A stretch of 9,216 nt of DNA from Phenylobacterium sp. (lineage in GTDB: Bacteria > Pseudomonadota > Alphaproteobacteria > Caulobacterales > Caulobacteraceae). The position numbers and the translations under genes were made by a program. Positions 1 through 6,588 of the stretch are shown here, piece after piece. The stretch lies in NCBI GenBank assembly GCA_025350885.1, contig JANXXA010000272.1, forward strand, positions 1-9,216, in the 5' to 3' direction. Within the stretch, counting starts at the first letter, position 1. The number at the start of each line of letters is the position of its first letter. The notes under the pieces are model-generated. The model saw only the letters and a list, made by a program, of their open reading frames with translations. It was not told the DNA's origin and ran no database searches.

Positions 1-192
1 GCCGGGGCGGGCCTTGGACAGCACCTCGAAGATGGTCTGTTCGGCCTTCAGGTCGGCGGCGGAGACGAAGTCGGCCGGCGCCTTCTTGGCCACCTGCAGT
101 TCACTGAGCTCCCCGAAGTCGCGGTTGAGCCCGCGCGCGGCCTTGCGCGCGGCGTCGGTCATGACTTTCAGCAGGGCGGATTGCGTGCTCAC
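1..192 (-). CDS. suhB: Inositol monophosphatase family protein (SuhB-like), N-terminal fragment
   Basis: This is the first 64 codons of a minus-strand gene that continues beyond the left edge. The family hydrolyses inositol-1-phosphate or related phosphomonoesters with Mg2+ and acts in the cytoplasm; in some bacteria SuhB also binds the transcription machinery. The visible part is the N-terminal helical region: an Ala/Lys/Arg-rich helix (MTDAARKAARGL, residues 11-22), then KKAPADFVSAADLKAEQ (36-52). The latter matches the family's 'K...DFVT..D...E' pattern preceding the active site. The metal-binding motifs (GEE, DPLDGT) lie outside the window. A GTG at 190-192 is taken as start because the frame is family-like from there; an ATG at codon 11 (160-162) is an alternative, and neither has a strong Shine-Dalgarno sequence. 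It is divergent from the GFA gene, leaving 87 bases between the starts. Family identification is fairly sure; the exact substrate is not. Confidence 0.75.
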   Translation of the reverse strand, partial: MSTQSALLKVMTDAARKAARGLNRDFGELSELQVAKKAPADFVSAADLKAEQTIFEVLSKARPG

Positions 193-267
193 GGTGTGAA
201 AGATCTCAGGTCGGGTAGCGGGCGCGGAAAGTGGGCGCGATACCTAGTCGCCCGTAGGTTTGAAGGC

Positions 268-273
268 AAGGAG
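268..273 (+). promoter_or_regulatory. Ribosome binding site deciding the GFA gene start
   Basis: AAGGAG, 6 bases before the ATG at 280. It fixes the start at 280 rather than the far upstream in-frame codon near 181, which has no such sequence. Confidence 0.8.
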
Positions 274-279
274 ACGGTC

Positions 280-681
280 ATGACGATGCGAGAGGCCGCT
301 TGTGCGTGCGGCGACTTCCGGCTGACGCTGGAGGGCGAGCCGATCCTGGTCTCGGCCTGCTGCTGCACCCGCTGTCAGCGGCGGACGGGGAGTTTCTTCG
401 GGGTGACGGTCTATTTCCGGCCGGAGCAGCTGGTGCGGCGCGAGGGGGCCGCCTCGACCTTCCACCGGCCAGGCTCGACCACCTTTCAGTTCTGCCCGCG
501 CTGTGGGTCGAGCCTGCTGTGGGAACTGGACGACGACGAGCCGATCATCGGCGTGGCGGGCGGCGCCTTCGCCGATCCGACGCTGCCGGGGCCGCACCGG
601 ATGACCCACACTGGGACCGGCCACCCGTTCGTGACGTCGCCGAGGGGCATCCCGGTTTACGAGGGTCCACCGCCCGAGTGA
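280..681 (+). CDS. GFA-type (glutathione-dependent formaldehyde-activating-like) zinc protein
   Basis: A 133-residue cytoplasmic protein of the GFA/CENP-V fold. Seven cysteines sit in the spacing expected for the two-zinc GFA fold: C8-x-C10, C27-x-C29-x2-C32 and C72-x2-C75 (CPRCGS). The last pair is followed by the typical 'SSLLWE' strand. The family is named after an enzyme from Paracoccus that speeds formation of S-hydroxymethylglutathione, but most members, including short ones like this, have no proven reaction, so no substrate is claimed. The start at 280 is chosen because AAGGAG at 268-273 lies 6 bases upstream and the Cys-rich domain begins 7 residues later. The frame is open back to 181, but that upstream part has no family character. 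It is divergent from the SuhB-like gene and its last 25 bases overlap the end of thiE on the other strand. It appears to be a single-gene unit. Confidence 0.88.
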   Translation: MTMREAACACGDFRLTLEGEPILVSACCCTRCQRRTGSFFGVTVYFRPEQLVRREGAASTFHRPGSTTFQFCPRCGSSLLWELDDDEPIIGVAGGAFADPTLPGPHRMTHTGTGHPFVTSPRGIPVYEGPPPE

Positions 682-1340
682 CGAGCCGCCAGGCCCTTGG
701 TGATCTCGGTGTTGAAGGCCGCCACCGCTGCGGCGGGACCGTCGGCGTAGCCCCAGACGCCCGCCGAGACGGCCAGGAAGTCGGCGCCCGCCGTGGCCAG
801 GCCGGCCGCCGTCGCAACCGTGATCCCGCCGATGGCGACGCAGGGGATCACCATGTCGAGCTGCCAGCCGGTCAGCAGGTCTGCATCGGCGCGTGTCGGC
901 GCATCCTTGGTGGTGGTCGGGAAGAAGGCCCCGAAGGCCACATAGTCGGCGCCGCCCTCGGCCGCCTCCATGGCCAGGTGCAGGCTGTCGTGGCAGGTGA
1001 CCCCGATCATCGCGTCCTGGCCCAGGATCGCCCGCGCCTGGGCCAGCGGCATGTCATCCTGGCCGATGTGGACGCCATCGCAGCCCAGCGCACGGGCGAG
1101 GTCCGGCCGGTCGTTGAGGATCACCGCGACGCCGCGCGCCTGGGCGATCGGCATCAGGACATCCACAGCCGCGGCGATCACCGCGTCGGGCGCGTCCTTC
1201 AGCCGGACCTGCAGGGCGGCTGCGTCGCCGGCGTCCAGTGCGTGGGCCAGCGTTCGGCCAAAGTCCGCCAGGTCGTCGAGCCTTGGCGGGGTGATCAGGT
1301 AGAGGCGACAGAGCGGCGGGGCCATCGCCGGCTCATACAT
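657..1340 (-). CDS. thiE: Thiamine phosphate synthase
   Basis: A 227-residue TIM-barrel enzyme. ThiE condenses HMP pyrophosphate with the thiazole phosphate (or its carboxylated form) to give thiamine phosphate in the cytoplasm. Family landmarks appear in order: LYLITPP at strand 1 (13-19), LQVRLKD (43-49, the usual LQLR.K), LNDRPDLA (75-82), [10 protein letters not shown] (89-98, pyrophosphate/Mg binding), IGVTCHD (112-118), [14 protein letters not shown] (132-145), VAIGGI (168-173) and AVSAGVW (190-196). Length fits the family. The ATG at 1338-1340 is the longest start; an in-frame ATG at 1323-1325 just before the domain is equally possible, and neither has a good Shine-Dalgarno sequence. 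The 3' end overlaps the GFA gene by 25 bases, tail to tail. The homologous regulator TenI has the same fold, but the well-kept HIGQDD and PTTTK motifs favour the synthase. No TPP riboswitch is recognisable upstream. Confidence 0.9.
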   Translation of the reverse strand: MYEPAMAPPLCRLYLITPPRLDDLADFGRTLAHALDAGDAAALQVRLKDAPDAVIAAAVDVLMPIAQARGVAVILNDRPDLARALGCDGVHIGQDDMPLAQARAILGQDAMIGVTCHDSLHLAMEAAEGGADYVAFGAFFPTTTKDAPTRADADLLTGWQLDMVIPCVAIGGITVATAAGLATAGADFLAVSAGVWGYADGPAAAVAAFNTEITKGLAARHSGGGPS

Positions 1341-1361
1341 CGACGCGCGGCGAAGACGAAG

Positions 1362-1379
1362 GGTCCCGGAAACCGGGCC
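1362..1379. other. Small GC hairpin in the thiE-tspO divergent gap
   Basis: Stem CCCGG (1365-1369) / CCGGG (1373-1377) around an AAA loop, extended by GG (1362-1363) / CC (1378-1379) past a single bulged T at 1364. It lies 22-39 bases upstream of the longer thiE start. There is no T-run on either side, so it is not a factor-independent terminator. In DNA this GC-rich it could be chance. Confidence 0.35.
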
Positions 1380-1397
1380 GGCGCGCGGGACGCTTCA

Positions 1398-1437
1398 GCC
1401 CGGCCGCCGACTGTGCCACAGACAGGCGATGCCGGGC
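1398..1437. other. Extended imperfect hairpin in the thiE-tspO divergent gap
   Basis: Nested pairing: GCCCGGC (1398-1404) with GCCGGGC (1431-1437), CGCC (1405-1408) with GGCG (1425-1428) past a 2-base bulge, then across an internal loop CTGT (1411-1414) with ACAG (1418-1421) around a GCC loop. About 15 pairs in 40 bases. Transcription extent is unknown; it would be in the tspO 5' leader or the thiE leader if either transcript starts far upstream. I do not recognise a known riboswitch. Confidence 0.35.
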
Positions 1438-1459
1438 CGGTGCAGGCTCGCCAGGAACC

Positions 1460-1477
1460 TCCACGCGCTGTCGTGGA
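1460..1477. other. Short perfect hairpin upstream of tspO
   Basis: TCCACG (1460-1465) pairs with CGTGGA (1472-1477) around a 6-base loop. It sits 17-34 bases before the tspO ribosome binding site. It is followed by only three T residues, so a terminator is not supported. Confidence 0.3.
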
Positions 1478-1493
1478 TTTACCTCAGATCGTC

Positions 1494-1498
1494 GGAGG
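1494..1498 (+). promoter_or_regulatory. Ribosome binding site deciding the tspO start
   Basis: GGAGG, 7 bases before the ATG at 1506. The reading frame is open far upstream (to about 300) only because it shadows GFA and thiE; this site and the start of recognisable protein sequence fix the real beginning. Confidence 0.8.
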
Positions 1499-1505
1499 CC
1501 CGTCC

Positions 1506-2063
1506 ATGTCAGCAAACCCCGTCCGTGGCGCCATCGACCGGCTGGCCAACAGTCGTGGCCGCACGTCGCAGCACATCGCCAACGGCGTCGGCCTGACCGT
1601 CGGCGCGGTGGCGCTGTCGGCCCTGATCGCGCGGATGAACGCTCCGGTGGAGGACAACTGGGAAGTCTATTCCGACTATGAGGAACTGGTGCAGCCGGCG
1701 TTCAAGCCGCCGCCTCGGGTGTTCGCCATGGTCTGGCCGCCGCTGTTCATGGCGCTGACCCTGTCAGGCCTGCGGGTCTGGAACGCGCCAAAGAGCGCCG
1801 AGCGCACCCAGGCCCTGACCCTGTGGGGCGCGGTCCAGGCGCTGAATGCGGTGTGGATGGCGCTGGGTCCCAACCGGCTGGGCGGCCAGTTGTCCGCCGC
1901 CATCGCCTCGCTCGGCGCCTCGGCTGCCTATGTCTGGCGCGCGCGCCGGATCGACCCGCCCGCCGCCAACCTGGTCGCGCCCTATGTGGGCTGGCTCGGC
2001 TTTGCCAATGTGCTCACCGAGGAACTCTGGCGGAAGAACCCCGACCACCGGGCCCTGCACTAG
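1506..2063 (+). CDS. TspO/MBR family tryptophan-rich membrane protein (divergent)
   Basis: A 185-residue inner-membrane protein with five probable membrane helices (about 25-43, 72-93, 103-120, 127-145, 153-172). Family landmarks are QPAFKPPPRVFAMVWPPL (63-80, the usual 'KP.WNPP.WVF..VW..LY'), LNAVW (113-117, usual 'N..W') and APYVGWLGFANVL (158-170, usual 'PY..W..FA..LN'). Eight tryptophans are spread through the protein. TspO proteins bind porphyrins and heme-like ligands and act in tetrapyrrole or stress responses; in Rhodobacter TspO tunes photosynthesis genes in response to oxygen. It is divergent: an N-terminal extension of about 20 residues, no W in the first PP motif, and Thr instead of Asn after the last helix's Leu. 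Ligand binding should therefore not be assumed. It is codirectional with the MFS gene 56 bases downstream and divergent from thiE. Confidence 0.75.
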   Translation: MSANPVRGAIDRLANSRGRTSQHIANGVGLTVGAVALSALIARMNAPVEDNWEVYSDYEELVQPAFKPPPRVFAMVWPPLFMALTLSGLRVWNAPKSAERTQALTLWGAVQALNAVWMALGPNRLGGQLSAAIASLGASAAYVWRARRIDPPAANLVAPYVGWLGFANVLTEELWRKNPDHRALH

Positions 2064-2119
2064 GCGCGGGCTGGGCTTCGCCTTAGGCTCCTCCAAGATC
2101 AGGGGCGGGGAGCGAAGCG

Positions 2120-3775
2120 ATGACGGAGACGACGGGCGCGGAGGCGCGGACGCGGGGGTCGGACCGGCTGGTGATCGCCGGCGCCTCGGCCGGCACGGTT
2201 TTCGAGTGGTACGACTTCTATCTCTACGGCTCGCTGGCCGGCTTTATCACCGAGCACTTCTTCTCCGGCGTCAACGCCACCACGGGCTACATCTTCGCGC
2301 TCCTGGCCTTCGCCGCGGGCTTCGCGGTCCGCCCGTTCGGGGCCATCGTCTTCGGACGCCTGGGCGACCTGTGGGGCCGCAAGAACACCTTCCTGGTGAC
2401 CATGACCCTGATGGGCGTGGCGACCTTCGTCGTCGGTCTGCTGCCCGGCTATGACCGGATCGGCGTCGCCGCGCCGGTGGCGCTGATCGTCATGCGACTG
2501 ATCCAGGGCCTGGCGCTGGGCGGCGAATATGGCGGGGCGGCGACCTACGTCGCCGAGCATGCGCCCCCGGGCAAGCGCGGCCTCTACACCAGTTGGATCC
2601 AGACCACGGCGACCCTGGGCCTGTTCCTCAGCCTGATCGTGATCATCGTGGTGCGCACCCGGCTGGGCGAGGACGCCTTCAAGGCCTGGGGCTGGCGCAT
2701 CCCGTTCCTCGCCTCGGCGCTGCTGCTGATCGTCTCGCTGTGGATCCGCCTGCGGCTGAACGAGAGCCCGGTGTTCCAGAAGATGGTCGACGAGGGGACC
2801 ACGTCAAAGGCCCCGCTGACCGAGAGTTTCGCCCGCTGGCCCAACCTGAAACTGGTGCTGCTGGCCCTTGCCGGTCTCACCGCCGGCCAGGCGGTGGTCT
2901 GGTACACCGGCCAGTTCTACAGCCTGTTCTTCCTGGAAAAGATGCTCAAGGTCGATGGCGTGCTGACCAACGGGCTGGTCGCCGTGGCGCTGCTGCTGGC
3001 GACGCCGTTCTTCGTGGTGTTCGGCTGGCTGTCGGACAGGATCGGGCGCAAGCCGATCATTCTGGCCGGCTGCCTCCTGGCGGTGCTCACCTATTTCCCG
3101 ATCTTCAAGGCCATCACCGTGGCGGCCAATCCACAGCTGGCCGCGGCCAGCGCCGCCTCGCCGGTGACCGTCGTGGCCGACCCCGCCGGCTGCAACTTCC
3201 AGTTCGACCCCGTGGGCAAGAAAACCTTCGCCTCGTCCTGCGACCTGGCCAAGTCGGCGCTGGCCAACGCCGGCGTCAGCTACGCCAACCAGGCCGCGCC
3301 GGCGGGAGCCCTGGCCGTGGTCCGTATCGGCGCCGTCGAGGTCAAGAGCTTCCGGGGCGAAGCGCTGCCGGCCGCCGACCTGAAGGCGAAGAAGGCCGCC
3401 TGGACCAAGACCCTGGGCGCGGCGCTGAAGACCGCCGGCTATCCGGCCAAGGCCGACCCGGCGAAGATCGACAAGCCCGCGCTGGTGGGCCTTCTCTGGC
3501 TGCTGGTGGTCTATGTGACCATGGTCTATGGCCCGATCGCTGCGGCGCTGGTGGAGATGTTCCCGGCGCGCATCCGCTACACCTCGATGAGCCTGCCCTA
3601 CCACGTCGGCAACGGCTGGTTCGGCGGGTTCCTGCCGACCACCGCCTTCGCCATGGTCGCGGCCACCGGCAATATCTACTATGGTCTCTGGTACCCGGTG
3701 ACGGTGGCCGCGGTGACCTTCGTGGTCGGGCTGCTGTTCGTGAAAGAGATGCGAGGTGCGGACATCGAAGGGTAG
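2120..3775 (+). CDS. MFS transporter, metabolite:H+ symporter (MHS) family, with large periplasmic insert
   Basis: A 551-residue inner-membrane proton symporter, about 100 residues longer than the ProP/ShiA/KgtP-type norm. MHS hallmarks are FEWYDFYLYG (28-37), motif A GRLGDLWGRK (79-88), RLIQGLALGGEYGGA (126-140) with an EHAPPGKRG tail (146-154), GWRIPF (191-196), LNESPVF (213-219) and the second motif A GWLSDRIGRK (302-311). Roughly residues 331-452, between predicted helices 9 and 10, form an Ala/Lys-rich soluble insert on the periplasmic side with two cysteines (C358, C374) that could form a disulfide. The family carries organic acids, betaines or amino acids; the substrate here cannot be named. 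The ATG at 2120 has GGAG at 2109-2112, 7 bases upstream. The secreted cupin gene begins 10 bases after the stop, so the two are almost certainly co-transcribed. Confidence 0.9.
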   Translation: MTETTGAEARTRGSDRLVIAGASAGTVFEWYDFYLYGSLAGFITEHFFSGVNATTGYIFALLAFAAGFAVRPFGAIVFGRLGDLWGRKNTFLVTMTLMGVATFVVGLLPGYDRIGVAAPVALIVMRLIQGLALGGEYGGAATYVAEHAPPGKRGLYTSWIQTTATLGLFLSLIVIIVVRTRLGEDAFKAWGWRIPFLASALLLIVSLWIRLRLNESPVFQKMVDEGTTSKAPLTESFARWPNLKLVLLALAGLTAGQAVVWYTGQFYSLFFLEKMLKVDGVLTNGLVAVALLLATPFFVVFGWLSDRIGRKPIILAGCLLAVLTYFPIFKAITVAANPQLAAASAASPVTVVADPAGCNFQFDPVGKKTFASSCDLAKSALANAGVSYANQAAPAGALAVVRIGAVEVKSFRGEALPAADLKAKKAAWTKTLGAALKTAGYPAKADPAKIDKPALVGLLWLLVVYVTMVYGPIAAALVEMFPARIRYTSMSLPYHVGNGWFGGFLPTTAFAMVAATGNIYYGLWYPVTVAAVTFVVGLLFVKEMRGADIEG

Positions 3776-3779
3776 GGAG
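3774..3779 (+). promoter_or_regulatory. Ribosome binding site deciding the cupin start
   Basis: AGGGAG, 6 bases before the ATG at 3786; it overlaps the stop codon of the upstream transporter gene. It selects the start that gives a clean signal peptide instead of the in-frame ATG at 3756, which would lie inside the transporter gene and bury the signal peptide. Confidence 0.8.
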
Positions 3780-3785
3780 ACACTC

Positions 3786-4178
3786 ATGCGTCACCTTCTG
3801 ATCCTTGCGGCCCTTGTGCTTGCCACGCCCGCCGCCGCCCAGTCGGTCAAGCCACAGCTTTCCGCCGCCCTGCCCAACGCGCCCGGAAAGACCATGACCG
3901 TGCTGACGGTGACCTACGCGCCAGGCCAGAAGTCCGGGCCGCACCATCACGCGGGCTCAGCCTTCCTCTATGCCCGCGTCCTGACCGGCCAGATCCGCAG
4001 CCAGGTCGAGGGCCAGGAGGCGGTCGCCAGGACCTACAGTGTCGGCGAAGGCTGGACCGAAGGTCCCGACGCCCACCACGTGGTCAGCGAGAACGCCAGC
4101 GCCACGGAGCCGGCGTCGATCCTGGTGGTCTTCGTGGCCGACGATGGCGCGGCGCTGACGACGCCGGACAGGCGCTGA
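3786..4178 (+). CDS. Secreted single-domain cupin protein
   Basis: A 130-residue protein with a Sec signal peptide: MRH, a hydrophobic stretch LLILAALVLAT (4-14), then AAA|Q with likely cleavage after residue 18. The mature part is one cupin barrel. Motif 1 shows GQKSGPHHH (47-55) and ends at G68, but the usual metal-ligand glutamate position is occupied by A59/F60. Motif 2 shows GEGWTEGPDAHH (87-98) ending ..SEN (101-103). H53, H55 and H97 or H98 are the likely metal ligands. It is expected in the periplasm. Its activity is unknown; cupins of this size are often dioxygenase-like, isomerase-like or simple binding proteins. It follows the MHS transporter by 10 bases, suggesting work on the same compound. 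It ends only 3 bases from the fba stop, tail to tail. Confidence 0.85.
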   Translation: MRHLLILAALVLATPAAAQSVKPQLSAALPNAPGKTMTVLTVTYAPGQKSGPHHHAGSAFLYARVLTGQIRSQVEGQEAVARTYSVGEGWTEGPDAHHVVSENASATEPASILVVFVADDGAALTTPDRR

Positions 4179-4181
4179 CGC

Positions 4182-5267
4182 CTACTCCGCCGCGGCCTTG
4201 GCAGCCCCGATCTTCGGGGCCAGTTCGCCGGCGGCATAGCGTTTGGCCATGGCGGTCATCGGCAGGGGGGTGATCTGGCTGGCCCAGCCGGCCGTGCCGA
4301 ATTCCTCGAAGCGCTGGCGCACCACCGCGCGCATCGCGTTCATGGCGGGCTTCAGATATTTGCGCGGGTCGAATTCGCCGGGATTTTCGGCGAACACTTT
4401 GCGGATGGCGCCGGTCATGGCCATCCGGTTGTCGGTGTCGATGTTGATCTTGCGCACGCCGTGCTTGATGCCGCGCTGGATCTCTTCCACCGGCACGCCC
4501 CAGGTCTGGGGCATCTCGCCGCCGTACTTGTTGATCACATCCTGAAGATCCTGCGGCACCGAGGATGAGCCGTGCATCACCAGGTGGGTATTGGGCAGGC
4601 GCGCGTGGATCTCCTCGATCACATTCATCGCCAGCACATCGCCATCGGGTTTGCGGGTGAACTTGTAGGCCCCGTGGCTGGTGCCCATGGCGATGGCCAG
4701 CGCATCGACCCCGGTGGTCCTGACAAAATCCACCGCCTGGTCCGGGTCGGTCAGGAGCTGGCTGTGATCAAGCCTGCCCTCGAAGCCGTGGCCGTCTTCC
4801 TTCTCGCCCTCGCCGGTCTCCAGGCTGCCCAGGATGCCGAGCTCGCCCTCGACGGAGGCGCCGACCCAGTGAGCCATGTCGACCACCGCCTTGGTGACGG
4901 CGACGTTGTAGTCATAGTCGGCTGGCGTCTTGCCGTCGCCCTTCAGCGAGCCGTCCATCATCACGCTGGTGAAGCCGAACTGGATGGCCGTCGCGCAGGT
5001 CGCTTCGTTGTTTCCGTGGTCCTGGTGCATGCAGATCGGGATGTGCGGGTACATCTCCGCCAGCGCATCGATCAGGTGCTTCAGCACGATGTCGTTGGCG
5101 TAAGATCGAGCGCCCCGGCTGGCCTGGATGATCACCGGCGCGTCCACCGCGTCGGCCGCCTCCAGGATCGCCAGACCCTGTTCCATGTTGTTGATATTGA
5201 AGGCCGGCACGCCATAGCTGTGCTCGGCGGCGTGATCGAGAAGCTGTCTCAGGGTGATCCGGGCCAT
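4182..5267 (-). CDS. fba: Fructose-1,6-bisphosphate aldolase, class II (Calvin-cycle subtype)
   Basis: A 361-residue cytoplasmic zinc aldolase interconverting fructose-1,6-bisphosphate with dihydroxyacetone phosphate and glyceraldehyde-3-phosphate; this subtype often also acts on sedoheptulose bisphosphate. Visible motifs are [11 protein letters not shown] (20-30), CMHQDHGNN (79-87) with catalytic Asp83 and zinc ligand His84, GELGILGS (141-148), [11 protein letters not shown] (193-203) with zinc-ligand His198, [10 protein letters not shown] (230-239) with His232, and INIDTDNR (274-281) for phosphate binding. Its sequence closely follows the CbbA-type aldolases of purple bacteria. Length is normal with a short Ala-rich tail. 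It starts 33 bases after pgk, so it is the last gene of the tkt-gap-pgk-fba run. The Shine-Dalgarno sequence is weak (AGGA very close to the ATG), which fits coupling to pgk. No Rubisco is visible here, so the Calvin label is only a family name. Confidence 0.97.
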   Translation of the reverse strand: MARITLRQLLDHAAEHSYGVPAFNINNMEQGLAILEAADAVDAPVIIQASRGARSYANDIVLKHLIDALAEMYPHIPICMHQDHGNNEATCATAIQFGFTSVMMDGSLKGDGKTPADYDYNVAVTKAVVDMAHWVGASVEGELGILGSLETGEGEKEDGHGFEGRLDHSQLLTDPDQAVDFVRTTGVDALAIAMGTSHGAYKFTRKPDGDVLAMNVIEEIHARLPNTHLVMHGSSSVPQDLQDVINKYGGEMPQTWGVPVEEIQRGIKHGVRKINIDTDNRMAMTGAIRKVFAENPGEFDPRKYLKPAMNAMRAVVRQRFEEFGTAGWASQITPLPMTAMAKRYAAGELAPKIGAAKAAAE

Positions 5268-5300
5268 CGTCCTACCGCTCTGTCTCGCACCAAAACTGTG

Positions 5301-6491
5301 TCACTTCAGGAGGGCGGCCACGCCGGGCAGCGTCTTGCCTTCCATCCATTCAAGAAACGCGCCGCCGGCCGTGGAGACGAAGGTGAAGTCGTCCACGACG
5401 CCCGCCGCGTTCAGCGCCGCCACCGTATCACCGCCGCCGGCCACCGCCACCAGCTTGCCGGCCTTGCAAAGCTCGGCGGCATAACGCGCGGCCTCCAGCG
5501 TTCCCTTGTCGAAGGGCGGGATCTCGAAGACGCCCAGGGGTCCGTTCCAGATCAACGTCTTGGAGTTGGCCATGGCCCGGCACAGACGCTCGACTGTCTC
5601 CGGCCCCGCGTCGAGGATCCGTTCGTCGTCGTCCACCGAGCCCACGTCGCGCACCCGGGCCGGCGCGCCTGGCGCCAGCTTCTCCGCCACCACGATGTCC
5701 AGCGGCAGGAACAGCTTGCAGTTGTTCTGGCCGGCGAGCCGGATCACCTCGCGGGCGGTCTCGGCCAGCTCCTTCTCGCAATAGGAGGCGCCGACGTCGT
5801 GGCCCTGGGCATAGAGGAAGGTGTTGGCCATGCCGCCGCCGATCGCCAGCTTGTCCAGCCGGGTCACCAGATGGCGCAGCAGGTCGAGCTTGCTGGACAC
5901 CTTCGAGCCGCCGACGATGCCCAGCACCGGTCGCTCGGGGTTGCCAAGCGCGCGGTCCAGCGCGTCCAGCTCCAGCCGCATCTGTTCGCCCGCATAGGCC
6001 GGCAGGCGGTGAGCCAGGGCTTCGGTTGAGGCATGGGCCCGATGGGCGGCGGAAAAAGCGTCGTTGACATAGAGGTCGCCGTTGGCCGCCAGGGCGTCGG
6101 CGAACCTGCGGTCGTTGGCCTCCTCGCCGGGGTGGAAGCGGACGTTCTCCAGCAGCAGCACGTCGCCGGGCTGCATAGCGGCCACGGCGCTGCGGGCGTG
6201 GGGCCCGATACAGTCGTCAGCGAAGGCGACGGGAACGCCCAGCACCTTGGCCAGGGGCTCGACAATCGGCTTCAGGCTCATGGCGGGTACGCGCTTGCCC
6301 TTTGGCCGGTCGAAGTGGGCGAGCAGGATCACCTTGGCCCCACCCCTGCGCAGTTCCTCGATGGTCGGGATAGCGGCGCGCAGCCGGGTGTCGTCGCTGA
6401 CCTTGCCGTTCTCCATCGGAACGTTGAAGTCCACGCGGACGAGGACCCGCTTGCCCGCAAGATCGGCCTGGTCGAGGGTCCGGAACGCCAT
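5301..6491 (-). CDS. pgk: Phosphoglycerate kinase
   Basis: A 396-residue cytoplasmic monomeric kinase that transfers phosphate between 1,3-bisphosphoglycerate and ADP. Motifs: KRVLVRVDFNVPM (14-26), the substrate basic patch region LLAHFDRPKGKR (56-67, a variant of the common SHLGRPKG), ENVRFHPGEE (115-124), YVNDAFSAAHRAH (141-153), GGSKVSSK (194-201), GGGMANTF (218-225), WNGPLGVFE (315-323) and the nucleotide-site GGGDTVAAL (352-360). Length is typical and the protein looks intact. The start at 6489-6491 begins the family-typical sequence directly. It has no recognisable Shine-Dalgarno sequence: 7 bases upstream the palindromic element 6499-6573 begins. It is followed by fba after 33 bases. 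Expression is probably shaped by the hairpins that separate it from gap. Confidence 0.97.
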   Translation of the reverse strand: MAFRTLDQADLAGKRVLVRVDFNVPMENGKVSDDTRLRAAIPTIEELRRGGAKVILLAHFDRPKGKRVPAMSLKPIVEPLAKVLGVPVAFADDCIGPHARSAVAAMQPGDVLLLENVRFHPGEEANDRRFADALAANGDLYVNDAFSAAHRAHASTEALAHRLPAYAGEQMRLELDALDRALGNPERPVLGIVGGSKVSSKLDLLRHLVTRLDKLAIGGGMANTFLYAQGHDVGASYCEKELAETAREVIRLAGQNNCKLFLPLDIVVAEKLAPGAPARVRDVGSVDDDERILDAGPETVERLCRAMANSKTLIWNGPLGVFEIPPFDKGTLEAARYAAELCKAGKLVAVAGGGDTVAALNAAGVVDDFTFVSTAGGAFLEWMEGKTLPGVAALLK

Positions 6492-6498
6492 CGGGCGG

Positions 6499-6573
6499 CT
6501 AGTGTCCCGATTCCGAAGTTCGCAGGCGTTCGAGGCGGGCGCGGTCGAACTTCGGAATCGATAAGGACACTAG
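6499..6573. repeat. Inverted repeat IR1, 24-bp arms, with a GANTC site in each arm
   Basis: The left arm is CTAGTGTCC (6499-6507) plus CGATTCCGAAGTTCG (6508-6522). The right arm is CGAACTTCGGAATCG (6546-6560), a 4-base bulge ATAA (6561-6564), then GGACACTAG (6565-6573). The 15-bp inner arm and the 9-bp outer arm are both perfect complements. The loop (6523-6545) is 23 bases. GATTC (6509-6513) and GAATC (6555-6559) are GANTC sites, the target of the cell-cycle methylase CcrM in alphaproteobacteria. Neither flank has a T-run, so this is not a classic terminator. Confidence 0.95.
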
Positions 6574-6588
6574 CAAGCCTTTATTTCT

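Noticed and set aside
300..1505. Long plus-strand open frame leading into tspO
   Set aside because: It runs antisense to thiE and out of frame through GFA, with Arg/Gly-rich low-complexity translation; the tspO start at 1506 has a GGAGG site and family sequence begins there.
1341..1505. TPP riboswitch upstream of thiE
   Set aside because: The conserved CTGAGA and the paired thi-box segments could not be found on the minus strand.
4572..6029. Long plus-strand open frame (485 codons) opposite fba and pgk
   Set aside because: It is a GC-driven shadow of two certain enzymes, has a His/Arg-rich composition unlike a real protein and lacks a supported start.
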